NCBI RefSeq assembly: GCF_963526985.1
Contig: NZ_CAURPW010000002.1
Location: 1-64,000 of the forward strand
Direction: 5' to 3'
Origin: an uncultured Campylobacter sp.
GTDB lineage: Bacteria; Campylobacterota; Campylobacteria; Campylobacterales; Campylobacteraceae
Length of the DNA stretch: 64,000 nt
Below, in pieces: positions 7,733 through 16,313 of this stretch (positions are counted from its first letter, which is position 1; every line of letters begins with the position of its first letter). The notes below the pieces were generated by a model. It searched no databases, was not told where the DNA came from, and was given only the letters and a program-made list of their open reading frames with translations. Position numbers and translations under genes: made by a program.

Positions 7733-8470
7733 TTACGAATAATCAAAAGTATATAGCACGATACGGCTTATAGGCTCATACAACATAATGATATAGCCTC
7801 CAGCCCCTACCCAATGGAAAGCTGTTGCCTCTGAGATAAGATAAAAAGGGTTTCCTTTGTATAAAATGTCAAACACTACCTCTTCATCATCCTTTCCATA
7901 TTGTATTTTCATTTCAAAAGCCTTTGGATATTCCTTTCTTTCAATGCTGGAACTCCAGTTGCCGTACTCTATCTCTCCTCCCAATCTTTCTAAATAGTTT
8001 TTCTTATTTGGCTTACCTTTACGTTCGGGATTATGTAAATCCACCAAAGCACCGTATTTTTCAAAATTTGCTTTATATTTCTCATAGAATTGCTGCATTT
8101 TTTGAAATTCTTTTTCCATTTCAGAGTTAAAATCCCAATAGTGAATAGCAGTTCGCCAAAAATATCCTTCCTTACCGAGGAACTCGAACTTATTATCGTT
8201 GGTCAGGCGGAAAGCTAACCAGTTAGGCGCGGTATATTCGTTGTGATACTCAGTGGTATTATTGCCGATATAGCCATCATAAGGTTCAAAAGGACAGATC
8301 ATATATACCTTTTGTCCTGCCCAATCGGGATTGATTTCGGCTAAATCGATACGCATCAGGGGCAGAAAATGATTTTTGAGCCAGGGTTGTTCTTTTGCGA
8401 AAACGTCTTGCGCTTCGGGAAAAGGTCGTAGATTTTCGTTTAGCTCGCTTATATTCTCTCTTGTATTCAT
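7733..8470 (-). CDS. Hypothetical cytosolic protein, possibly an immunity protein
   Basis: 245 residues; I do not recognise the family. No signal peptide or membrane segment is seen. The protein is rich in aromatics and charged residues, with segments such as MICPFEPYDGYIG, PNWLAFRLTNDNKF and a glycine-flanked FHWVGAGGYIIMLYEP near the C-terminus. The start is supported by AAAAGGAAATAAA upstream, nearly identical to the SUFU gene's site. Codon use is more AT-rich than that of the flanking housekeeping genes (for example runs of Lys AAA/AAG and Asn AAT), which suggests recent transfer. The neighbours, a SUFU-domain gene and a DUF1963-like gene, are both of families linked to toxin immunity, so an immunity role is a guess from context. 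Confidence 0.55.
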   Translation of the reverse strand: MNTRENISELNENLRPFPEAQDVFAKEQPWLKNHFLPLMRIDLAEINPDWAGQKVYMICPFEPYDGYIGNNTTEYHNEYTAPNWLAFRLTNDNKFEFLGKEGYFWRTAIHYWDFNSEMEKEFQKMQQFYEKYKANFEKYGALVDLHNPERKGKPNKKNYLERLGGEIEYGNWSSSIERKEYPKAFEMKIQYGKDDEEVVFDILYKGNPFYLISEATAFHWVGAGGYIIMLYEPISRIVLYTFDYS

Positions 8471-8565
8471 TTTATTTCCTTTTATAAATTTAAATTACGG
8501 TCGGCACGGTAGCCAAAAGCGCAGCGCGCGGATCAAATTTGATTTTAGTTTTTACTGCTTCGTTT

Positions 8566-9180
8566 TTATATGTATTTTGCAAATTTACCCGAGCGCAGAA
8601 CCGCGGTCTGCTCGTCTACCGTAGCTTGCATTTGCTCCTCTAGGGCTTTGTTTTCGCCGTTATTTACGATGATTACTCGCGTGGGGTATAGCACCAGGCT
8701 CATACGCATAGCAAACTCAAGCTGCAAGTCGTTATCTTTTAGCGCTCTTTGCAAGGTTTTTTCGCGCTCTTTGACCGCTTTTAAAGAAAGGATATTTTTA
8801 AAAAAGTCGGTAAAAAGAAACTGCATATCCGCAAGCTCGGCTGATACCTTATGGCGCGAGACCTCTTCGTAGCGCGCGAAAATCGCCTCTTTTTGCGCTT
8901 GCGTACATAGCGGATTGATATAAAAAATAGACAAAAAATCCCAAAAATCATCCCACAAAGGAAAGCTTTCGTCAAAATGCAGACTAATTATCTCATCGTA
9001 GTAAAGCATTACGGGCTCAAATTTCTCCTCGACGTAAAAGCTAAACAGCAGGCCCTCTAGCAAATAACTATCGCTAAATCGTCTAATACGAAATTTTTGT
9101 ATCTTTTTTATCTTCTTTAAAAGCTCTTTTTGCGTATCGGTAGCGCAAAAAGGCTCTATCTTAGTTAAATGTAAGTTCAT
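8566..9180 (-). CDS. Hypothetical cytosolic protein
   Basis: 204 residues of unrecognised family. It is predicted all-helical and soluble: a Lys-rich N-terminal helix (LLKKIKKIQKFRIRRF), an aromatic-acidic middle (FDESFPLWDDFWDFLSIFYI) and a Glu/Gln-rich C-terminal helix. No cysteine pairs or catalytic motifs stand out. AAAAAGGATAACG precedes the ATG, so the start is credible. It is separated by 95 bp from the preceding-numbered hypothetical gene and 229 bp from the DUF1963-like gene, all on the same strand. It belongs to the same accessory patch; nothing shows its function. Confidence 0.55.
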   Translation of the reverse strand: MNLHLTKIEPFCATDTQKELLKKIKKIQKFRIRRFSDSYLLEGLLFSFYVEEKFEPVMLYYDEIISLHFDESFPLWDDFWDFLSIFYINPLCTQAQKEAIFARYEEVSRHKVSAELADMQFLFTDFFKNILSLKAVKEREKTLQRALKDNDLQLEFAMRMSLVLYPTRVIIVNNGENKALEEQMQATVDEQTAVLRSGKFAKYI

Positions 9181-9409
9181 CGTTATCCTTTTTATTTAAA
9201 TTTATCTAAAAACGGCTTTGCCGGGGTGCGCTAGAGCAGCTTTTGCTTTTAGCTGGCCGCATAAATTTAGACTGCTTTTAGCCTTAAATTTAGGCAAATT
9301 TACGCTATGCCAAAAGGCTTGGCGGCGTAGTTAAATTTTAATGCCCTCATGAGCCAAGCCGCATAAGTTAGTTCTAAATTTAGCTCCGTAAACGCGCGAT
9401 CTAACCGCC

Positions 9410-11008
9410 TCACGTGCACTGCATAAAAAACGCGCTAACCCGCGACTTCTCACACCAAAATACGTAAAGTATCCCGCCGCTACCAAAAAGTAGCTCCTCA
9501 TCCTCGCCGCTAGGAAGCCCGCTATCTAGCTGCATCAAAAACTCCATTTTCTCGCCGCATATCGGACACGTCGGCACCTGCGCGCCCTGTATCCACGACG
9601 GCTCGCCGCCTATGCGAGATAGATTTTGCCTGCCGTTTGATAGCGCCCAGTCCTGCTTGTGCCAGCGCTTAGGCACTACGCGCAGACGCACTAGATCCTG
9701 CCGCGCCGGCTCGTCGTCTACGTACTCTACCTGCGACTTCTCGCCGATACGCTTTGGCTTGCCCAGCCGGTCGTGTTCGTAAAACGCCGTCTCGCCCTCG
9801 CTTATCTCTCTAACGTGCGCGGCTAGGATTAGGCTAGGCAGCGAGCGCACCGGCAGCTCGCGAGGCACCGGATCAAGCGTGATGAGATGAAAGAGCGGAT
9901 TTTCATCGTCCGCACAAGGCTCGTCTAAAACTCCGCCGATTTTATACTTCGTCTCGCCCAACTTTGCTTCCGCGGCTTCCTTGCTTTCGCCTTTTTGCGC
10001 TTCCTCAGCCCATAGTCCCCAAGTCGGGTGATTTTTAGCTTGATGAGCGGCAAACGGCTCGCTAAAATACCCCTGCCTAAACGCGACGTGATACGCGCGC
10101 TCGCCGCAGTATCTTTTTAGCCTAAACGCTTCGCCGCCGATACTCATTTCATCGCTAGCTTTCGCTTTTTGGACTCGGCTTTCTTCGCGCGGCGCGTTTT
10201 TGCCGGATTTGGGGTAGTTTAAATTTTCTTCCGCTTGCGAATTTAGCTTGCTAGCGTTAAATTTGACGTCATTTATGACGCCTTGCGCTTGGCTTAAATT
10301 TTCATCCGCCAGCTCCGCACCGTTTGCGCCTCCCGTAAATTTAACCCTCTCAAGCGTAAAGCCTACGTCCTCCAAATAGTAGCCCAGATGCTCGCTAAGG
10401 CTGCCTTTATGCTTCAAAAACTTCTCCGCCGCCGCAGTCTCGCAGGCAAATTTTATATTTCGCGGCTGTCTTGTTTGCAGCAGGCACTCAAAAAGCCTTT
10501 GTTTATCGCCCCTGCTAGTTTGCGCGCTAGCTAGCCTCTCGCGCCAGATCTGCGAGCTCTCGTAGTCTAGCTCGTGCCACGGATAGCACTCATAGTATGT
10601 CCCGTCGTTTGGTCGCAAGCTAAAAATCTCCTCCAGATATGGGTGCAAAAGCGGCGCAAACTCGAGGCTTGCTACGGCGATTACTCCCCGGGCGTTTATT
10701 TGTCGCGCGCTATTTTTGTTTGCTTGTTTTTTATCTCTTTGCGCCTCGTTTTTAGCTCCGCCCTCCTCGCGCAAAATCTCCATCGCCGTAGAGACCAAAG
10801 CCCTAAAATCCTCTTTGCTAACGTAGCTCATAGCGTCATCTAGTAGCGCGCCGCTCTCTCGCCGCCCGCGCAGTAAGCTATCAGCTAGCATAAAATACGC
10901 CGCCTCGTCGCCCTTTAGCCGCCAAAACCGCTCGTATAAATCAGATGCGCCAAAGCCCTCTCGCTCAAAATCCCGCGCTAACGCTAGCGCCTCGTCTTGT
11001 TTGCTCAT
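9410..11008 (-). CDS. DUF1963/YwqG-like protein
   Basis: 532 residues, soluble. The C-terminal third resembles DUF1963 (YwqG-like) proteins: IGGEPSWIQ, then a zinc-ribbon-like CPICGEKMEFLMQLDSGL, then LLFGSGGILYVFWCE. The N-terminal 150 residues are helical, with a four-helix-like arrangement of Leu and Arg. The middle (about residues 215-275) is a low-complexity Asn/Glu/Ser/Ala segment that may be a linker. AAAAAAGGAAACT precedes the ATG. DUF1963 proteins occur as immunity proteins in polymorphic toxin loci, but others are free-standing. The gene is very GC-rich and shows no sign of decay. The family is assigned from motif memory with moderate certainty; function unknown. Confidence 0.6.
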   Translation of the reverse strand: MSKQDEALALARDFEREGFGASDLYERFWRLKGDEAAYFMLADSLLRGRRESGALLDDAMSYVSKEDFRALVSTAMEILREEGGAKNEAQRDKKQANKNSARQINARGVIAVASLEFAPLLHPYLEEIFSLRPNDGTYYECYPWHELDYESSQIWRERLASAQTSRGDKQRLFECLLQTRQPRNIKFACETAAAEKFLKHKGSLSEHLGYYLEDVGFTLERVKFTGGANGAELADENLSQAQGVINDVKFNASKLNSQAEENLNYPKSGKNAPREESRVQKAKASDEMSIGGEAFRLKRYCGERAYHVAFRQGYFSEPFAAHQAKNHPTWGLWAEEAQKGESKEAAEAKLGETKYKIGGVLDEPCADDENPLFHLITLDPVPRELPVRSLPSLILAAHVREISEGETAFYEHDRLGKPKRIGEKSQVEYVDDEPARQDLVRLRVVPKRWHKQDWALSNGRQNLSRIGGEPSWIQGAQVPTCPICGEKMEFLMQLDSGLPSGEDEELLFGSGGILYVFWCEKSRVSAFFMQCT

Positions 11009-11079
11009 ATAGTTTCCTTTTTTAAATTTTTTGCGAAAATTTAGCCGAGATTTTAAATTTTTGGCCTGGTAAATTTAAC

Positions 11080-11113
11080 GCAAGGCGCCGTTTATGCGAA
11101 TTTGGCGCCTTGC
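11080..11113 (-). terminator. Hairpin after brnQ
   Basis: A perfect 10-bp stem, GCAAGGCGCC at 11080-11089 with GGCGCCTTGC at 11104-11113, lies 10 bp past the brnQ stop. On the minus strand it is followed by GTTAAATTT, only moderately T-rich. Confidence 0.6.
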
Positions 11114-11122
11114 TGCTAGTAG

Positions 11123-12454
11123 TTAAAAAGTATTTTCTCTCTTTTCAAGCACGAGATGAAGGATATACGTCGCCGCAAACGCTACCGCGCTAGGCACTAT
11201 CCAGCCTAGCATAGAGTCGTAAAACGGCATTTTTTTAACAAGATCCGTCACTAGCGGCACGGAAACGCCAGCGATATCAAGGCCGTTTATGGTTCCTACT
11301 ACCACGCAGACGTAAACGCAGCTGCGGTAAACCAGCTTGCTGGAGTCTATTAGCGGATTGATAAGCGAGAGGATGATAAGCATAATAGCGACCGGATAGA
11401 TGGCTACTAGTACGGGAATTGAGCCCTTGATGATGGTCGTAAGGCCGAAATTTGCCACGCCAAAGCCGATCAAACACCACGCCGCAACCCAAATTTTATA
11501 TTTGACGCGCCCGTCCGTTAGCTCCTCAAAGTACTCGCTAGCAGAGCTGATGAGCCCCAGCGTCGTCGTGATGCAAGCTAGAAAAAATGCCGAACCTAGC
11601 ACCAAAACGCCCGCTTTACCGAAATAATAGCCACTAATGCGCGATAGCAGCTCGGCTCCGTTTATCTGCGGCGCGTCTTTAAAAAGCTCCGCCGACGTAG
11701 CGCCGAGGTAGCCTAGCATAAGGTAAATCGCCATCAAAATCACGCCCGCCGTCATGCCTGCCTTTATCGTCGAGGAGACGAGATGACGCTCGTCTTTTAC
11801 GCCCACGGTTCTGATGGCGTTTATCACGATAATGCCAAAGGCAAGCGACGCTAGCGCATCCATCGTCTGATAGCCCTCGACAAAGCCCTTGGCTGCGGCG
11901 TGTTGCGCATACTCTCCGCTAGGAGCGGCAAACTCGCCTATCGGGAAGAAAAACCCCGCCCCAAAAAGTAACAAAATCAGCGCCAAAAGCAGCGGAGTGA
12001 GGTATTTGCCGAGTAGATCGACTAGTTTTGACGGATTTAGGCAGACGTAATAATTTAACGCAAAATACGCCGCCGAGTAAAAAAACAGCCAAATTTGCAA
12101 ATTTTCGTGCGCGATAAAAGGCTTAACCGCGATATCAAAGGGCATATTTGCCGCGCGAGGTATCGCAAAAAGCGGCCCGATCGTAAGGTATAAAAGCGCG
12201 GTAAAAAGCACCGCAAACACGGGGTCTATACGGCGCACCAGGCTTTGAAGCCCTTTTGCTCTAGCGATGGCTGCTACGCCAAGCACCGGCAAAAGCACCG
12301 CCGTGGCGCAAAAAAACATGATCGCGACGTAAAAATTCTGCCCAGCTTCTCGCCCCAAATTCGGCGGAAAGATGAAGTTCCCCGCGCCGAAAAACATCGC
12401 AAAAAGCGTGAGCGAGATGACTAAAAACTGATTTCTGCTAAGATTTTGTTTCAT
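11123..12454 (-). CDS. brnQ: Branched-chain amino acid:cation symporter BrnQ
   Basis: 443 residues, about 12 transmembrane segments, the normal length for the LIVCS family that imports Leu, Ile and Val with Na+ or H+. The family hallmark is at the N-terminus: LFAMFFGAGNFIFPPNLGREAG. Further family segments are GYQTMDALASLAFGIIVINAI and the ITTTLGLISSASEYFEEL loop. It is a single gene divergent from radA, with a 174-bp intergenic region. The window also has an AzlCD exporter for the same amino acids and leuB/leuD, but these are not adjacent to it. Confidence 0.93.
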   Translation of the reverse strand: MKQNLSRNQFLVISLTLFAMFFGAGNFIFPPNLGREAGQNFYVAIMFFCATAVLLPVLGVAAIARAKGLQSLVRRIDPVFAVLFTALLYLTIGPLFAIPRAANMPFDIAVKPFIAHENLQIWLFFYSAAYFALNYYVCLNPSKLVDLLGKYLTPLLLALILLLFGAGFFFPIGEFAAPSGEYAQHAAAKGFVEGYQTMDALASLAFGIIVINAIRTVGVKDERHLVSSTIKAGMTAGVILMAIYLMLGYLGATSAELFKDAPQINGAELLSRISGYYFGKAGVLVLGSAFFLACITTTLGLISSASEYFEELTDGRVKYKIWVAAWCLIGFGVANFGLTTIIKGSIPVLVAIYPVAIMLIILSLINPLIDSSKLVYRSCVYVCVVVGTINGLDIAGVSVPLVTDLVKKMPFYDSMLGWIVPSAVAFAATYILHLVLEKRENTF

Positions 12455-12606
12455 TTTCGCTCCGTTTCGGATTTAAATTTGACAGATTGTATTTGGATAA
12501 AGTTGAAATTTCGTTGATTTTGGTTAAATTCGCCGATTTTTCGCGCTTGCGTGTTTCGATTTGAAATTTAACCGCGCGGCGAGAGTAAAATTTAAACATT
12601 TTAAAG

Positions 12607-12612
12607 TATAAT
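12607..12612 (+). promoter_or_regulatory. -10 box for radA
   Basis: A perfect TATAAT lies 16 bp before the ATG at 12629, so the predicted leader is only about 10 bases and includes AAAGGAA. Confidence 0.55.
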
Positions 12613-12628
12613 CGCGCAAAGGAAAAAT

Positions 12629-13969
12629 ATGGCGAAAGTAAAAACGGTATTTGAGTGTCAAGCCTGCGGAAATCAGCAAAGCAAATGGGTCGGCAAATGC
12701 CCTCAGTGCGGGGCTTGGGATAGCTTTTTAGAACTAAACGCGCAGCAGATCGAAACGCTAAAAGAGATATCAAAAAGCACCGCAAAACCAAGCCTAGCAA
12801 AGCAAATCAGCGAGGTTGAAATAGAAAAAATCACGCGCATCAGCACGCAAAATAGCGAACTAGACCTAGTCCTTGGCGGCGGCGTCGTGGAGGGCTCGCT
12901 GGTGCTAATCGGCGGAAGCCCGGGCATCGGCAAAAGCACCTTGCTGCTAAAAATCGCATCAAATTTCGCCGCCCAGGGCAAAAAAACGCTGTATGTCAGC
13001 GGCGAAGAGAGCGCAAGCCAGATCAAAATGCGAGCTCAGCGCCTAGACGCGGTTAAAGACGGGCTGTTTCTACTCACGGAAATTTTACTCGAAAACATCC
13101 TCGCCGAAGTGCGCAAAAACGAGTATAAAATCCTCGTCATCGACTCCATACAGACCCTTTACAGCGAAAAAATCGCCTCCGCACCGGGCTCGGTGTCGCA
13201 GGTGCGCGAGATTACATTCGAGCTAATGCGTCTAGCCAAAAACGGAAATATCTGCGTCTTTATCATCGGGCATATCACCAAAGACGGCTCGATCGCGGGG
13301 CCGCGCATCTTGGAGCATATGGTGGACGTAGTGCTGTATTTCGAGGGCGACTCCAGCCGCGAGCTGCGTATGCTACGGGGTTTTAAAAACCGATTCGGCT
13401 CGACTAGCGAGGTTGGGATTTTCGAGATGAGCCAAAACGGGCTAATCAGCGCCAACGACGTCGCGGGTAAATTTTTCACGCGAGGCAAGGCCACTAGCGG
13501 CTCGGCGATTACTATCACGATGGAGGGCTCGCGCGCGCTTAGCGTCGAGATTCAGGCGCTCGTGTGCGAGAGCGCGTATCCTAAGCGCAGCTCCACGGGT
13601 TTTGATAAAAACCGCCTAGATATGCTACTGGCGTTGCTTGAGCGCAAACTAGAGATCCCGCTAGGACACTACGATGTTTTCATTAACGTCAGCGGCGGCG
13701 TCAAGATCGGCGAAACGGCGGCCGATCTAGCCGTAGTCGCAGCGATCATCTCCAGCTTCAAAAACCGTCCGATCAGCAAAGAGAGCGTATTTATGGGCGA
13801 GCTTAGCCTAAACGGCGAGATTCGCGAGATATTTAACCTCGATCAGCGCCTAAAAGAGGCCAAAACGCAGAAATTTAAAAACGCGATCGTGCCCTCTAAG
13901 CCGCTTGACGCGCAGGGGCTAAAATGCTTCGTCGCCGGCGACATCACGCAGGTTTTGGAGTGGATGTAA
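12629..13969 (+). CDS. radA: DNA repair/recombination protein RadA
   Basis: 446 residues, normal length. RadA is a RecA-like ATPase and helicase that drives branch migration in recombination, including during natural transformation. An N-terminal C4 zinc finger (CQACGNQQSKWVGKCPQCG, residues 10-28) is followed by the RecA-like core with Walker A GGSPGIGKST and the RadA-specific KNRFGS motif, and by a C-terminal Lon-protease-like domain (residues 310-440). The ATG at 12629 has AAAGGAAAA upstream. A small downstream gene begins 31 bp after the stop and is probably co-transcribed. Confidence 0.97.
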   Translation: MAKVKTVFECQACGNQQSKWVGKCPQCGAWDSFLELNAQQIETLKEISKSTAKPSLAKQISEVEIEKITRISTQNSELDLVLGGGVVEGSLVLIGGSPGIGKSTLLLKIASNFAAQGKKTLYVSGEESASQIKMRAQRLDAVKDGLFLLTEILLENILAEVRKNEYKILVIDSIQTLYSEKIASAPGSVSQVREITFELMRLAKNGNICVFIIGHITKDGSIAGPRILEHMVDVVLYFEGDSSRELRMLRGFKNRFGSTSEVGIFEMSQNGLISANDVAGKFFTRGKATSGSAITITMEGSRALSVEIQALVCESAYPKRSSTGFDKNRLDMLLALLERKLEIPLGHYDVFINVSGGVKIGETAADLAVVAAIISSFKNRPISKESVFMGELSLNGEIREIFNLDQRLKEAKTQKFKNAIVPSKPLDAQGLKCFVAGDITQVLEWM

Positions 13970-14000
13970 AATTTAGCCGCAAAACGCAAAAGGAAAAAAT

Positions 14001-14255
14001 ATGGAAAATCTAAAATGGAAGCTGTCAAAATCGCTAAAAACAGCGATGAGACAAAAGGATATCGATACTTTTACGCTAGCTAAAATCGCCGAGGAGACCT
14101 ACGCAAAGGCTCATGCGGACGGCATTTTAGACGTGAGGCAAGAAGTTTTTAAGGTTATCGACGAATACGCGAGCGAGGTAAATTTAGAAATCTTAGACCT
14201 CGTTTGTAAAATTTTAGGCCTTGGCGTTAAATTTGGCGAAAGCGGAGATTTTTAA
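14001..14255 (+). CDS. Small helical hypothetical protein
   Basis: 84 residues, unrecognised. It reads MENLKWKLSKSLKTAMRQKD at the N-terminus and then forms predicted helices with an Ala/Glu-rich segment and a C-terminal LEILDLVCKILGLGVKF. There is no signal peptide. The ribosome site AAAAGGAAAAA immediately before the ATG and the 31-bp distance to radA support a real gene in the same transcript. The N-terminal half (KDIDTFTLAKIAEETY) loosely resembles a helix-turn-helix, but the protein is too short to be sure. Confidence 0.65.
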   Translation: MENLKWKLSKSLKTAMRQKDIDTFTLAKIAEETYAKAHADGILDVRQEVFKVIDEYASEVNLEILDLVCKILGLGVKFGESGDF

Positions 14256-14596
14256 ATTTGCCGCGACTTAAATTTGCTTCAAAATTTAAATACAGCACAA
14301 AAGCATAAAACACTTAAATTTACGGTAAAATCAAAACCCAAATAAACGCAAAAGCGCAGGCTCGGCGTTTAAATTTTATGTATATTCGGCAAAAATGCAG
14401 ATACGGGCGGTAAATTTTACGTAACTAGGCGGCTAAAAAGACGACAATCGCCTTTGCACAATAAAGCTCGGCAAAAGGCGCCGTTTTTAGCGGTGGCCCA
14501 AAAGAGTAAAGCGGCGAAATTTGCGAAAAAATCGCGCCGAAAAATCCAGCTAGGCATAGCCGAAAAATGGCGTAAAAAACAAAAACTAGGAACAAA
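14256..14596. other. 341-bp spacer without a gene
   Basis: No supported ORF or RNA. AAATTT words are frequent at the start. The 11-mer AACTAGGCGGC at 14423-14433 recurs exactly at 46811-46821 in another spacer. The last bases (AAAACTAGGAACAAA) carry a weak ribosome site for the acyltransferase. Confidence 0.5.
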
Positions 14597-15547
14597 ATGT
14601 TTGGTTATATTAGGTTTATCTTAGCGTATTTCGTGCTACTATCGCACGTTGGTATAGGACTGGCGGGCAAAAACATAGGCGTATTTGCCGTCGTGATTTT
14701 TTATATCCTAGCAGGACTCGTCACATCAAAGGTCTTTATCAAAATCGCACCAAAAAACGCACAAATAAGCTACTTTATAAAAGATAGATTTTTACGCATT
14801 TATCCCGCATTTTTCTTTGCATTTGCGCTGACTGTGCTATTTTTTTACGCGACGTCGTATCTGCAGCCGCATTTTAACGCAAAAAATTTGCTCCTAAATG
14901 CGCTTATCGCGCCACTAAACTACTTTTTTTGGCTTGATGTTTCCGTCATAGACGCGCCCGTGGGGCTAAATTTCATCATACCTCCCGCATGGTCGCTAGG
15001 AGCCGAGCTTCAGGCCTACGCCCTGCTCGTGCTAGCGATCAAATTTAGACGGCTGGGCTACGCGCTAGCCACCGGCTCGCTAGGCGTTTATGCAGCGGCA
15101 AATTTGGGCTTTATAAATGCCGATATCTACGGATACAGACTTGTTTGCGGCGTATTTTTTATGTTTTACACGGGATTTTTGATCTATCAAAAAGAGTTTG
15201 GCAAGCTCGCCGTTTTTTACGCGGCGGTAGCGGCGCTGGCAGGCTATCTTTTTTACTCGTGCAAATTTAGCGCCTTTGGCGTAGAGACGGCAACCGGCTA
15301 TCTAGTCGGCGCGGCTCTGGTTTTAGCGCATGAGAGGTTTAAATTTAAGCTTAAATTTAACGATATCGCAGGTTCGCTTTCATACTCGATTTTTATCAGC
15401 CATTTTCTTTTTATTTGGCTAAGCAAGTTTTGGCTGGGAGGCGTAAATTTAGTCTTCATGACGGGCGGTTCGGTTGCGTTTGGATTGATTAATTTCTATC
15501 TAATCGAACGAAAAATAAACAAAATAAGATTTAAAAAACGAGTTTAA
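14597..15547 (+). CDS. Acyltransferase family 3 (OafA/NodX-like) membrane protein
   Basis: 316 residues and about 10 transmembrane segments. The N-terminus matches the acyltransferase-3 family: RFILAYFVLLSHVGI with the conserved His, then GVFAVVIFYILAGLVTSKVF, KDRFLRIYPAFFFAF with the conserved Arg, and WSLGAELQAYALL. Members transfer acetyl or other acyl groups from the cytoplasm to periplasmic sugars such as O-antigen, capsule or peptidoglycan. At 316 residues it has only the membrane domain, without an added SGNH domain. It is isolated by spacers of 341 bp and 766 bp; the nearby manC/manB and gtr genes suggest a surface glycan as substrate, by inference only. Confidence 0.85.
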   Translation: MFGYIRFILAYFVLLSHVGIGLAGKNIGVFAVVIFYILAGLVTSKVFIKIAPKNAQISYFIKDRFLRIYPAFFFAFALTVLFFYATSYLQPHFNAKNLLLNALIAPLNYFFWLDVSVIDAPVGLNFIIPPAWSLGAELQAYALLVLAIKFRRLGYALATGSLGVYAAANLGFINADIYGYRLVCGVFFMFYTGFLIYQKEFGKLAVFYAAVAALAGYLFYSCKFSAFGVETATGYLVGAALVLAHERFKFKLKFNDIAGSLSYSIFISHFLFIWLSKFWLGGVNLVFMTGGSVAFGLINFYLIERKINKIRFKKRV

Positions 15548-16313
15548 ATTTACAAAATTAGACCAAAATTTAGATTGCTGCAGATTCAATCGTTTGTGGA
15601 TTTTGTTTGCTTTTATAGACGGTTCGCTGAGGGCTACGCCGCTTTTTTACCTAGCCTAAATTTATGGCTATTTGCTTTAATACATCGCAAGCCGCGAATA
15701 CGCCGAAAAACTACTTAAGCAGCGGCATATCTTAGACGCCGATTTGCGGCTGATGGAGCCAAATAAAAACCGTATTTTAGGCGGTTATTTTAAGCCTTTT
15801 AAATTTACGGACATTTATGCTCGGGTCTAAATTTAAGGCAATAGCGCCTTATTTAAATACGTCCGACTGGCTATTTAAAGATTATTTTTATGCGCCTCGG
15901 TTCTAAGGCAAATTTTACGAAAATCTAGCAAATGCCGATTTGCTAGATTTGATACAAAGCTTCTAAACGCGCTCAATCTAGCATATTGACGCCGGCACAG
16001 ACCGCCTAAAGCGGTTAAGCGCGGCAGATGCGTCGTTGCCGTATCGCGCGGGTTGGAGCCAAATTTTAGTAGTAACCGTAAATAAAAGCTCGCCCGCCGA
16101 CGCAAAAAATCGGCGGATAGCCCCTAAAATTTACTTTAAAAACGGTAGTTTTACATAAAATCCGTGTCGACAAATATTTTTCCAAATCCTTTGCCAGCCG
16201 TCAAATTTAAAACGACAAATAAAGATAAAATGCCAAAATCGTTCCAAATATCGGCGAATTTTACGCGAGGCAAAAAGCGTCTAGGTATCTAGTCGGTTTA
16301 AAATCCGCGAAGT
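15548..16313. other. 766-bp spacer without a convincing gene
   Basis: No frame with a ribosome site and sensible composition was found on either strand. The spacer holds a perfect 13-bp hairpin at 15921-15950 and many AAATTT words. It separates the plus-strand acyltransferase from the 3' end of minus-strand manC, so terminators are expected but none with a T-run is evident. Confidence 0.5.
15921..15950. repeat. Perfect 13-bp hairpin with a GCCG loop
   Basis: AAATCTAGCAAAT (15921-15933) pairs exactly with ATTTGCTAGATTT (15938-15950) around GCCG. Neither side has a clear T-run, so it is a hairpin of unknown role between convergent genes. Confidence 0.8.

Noticed and set aside
7564..7746. 60-codon minus-strand frame after the hypothetical gene at 7733-8470
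   Set aside because: Overlaps the gene's end, has no ribosome site, and resembles nothing known; could be a remnant but cannot be supported.
15875..16105. 76-codon minus-strand frame in the 766-bp spacer
   Set aside because: It crosses the perfect hairpin, is Arg/Leu-rich as expected for out-of-frame GC-rich DNA, and has no ribosome site.
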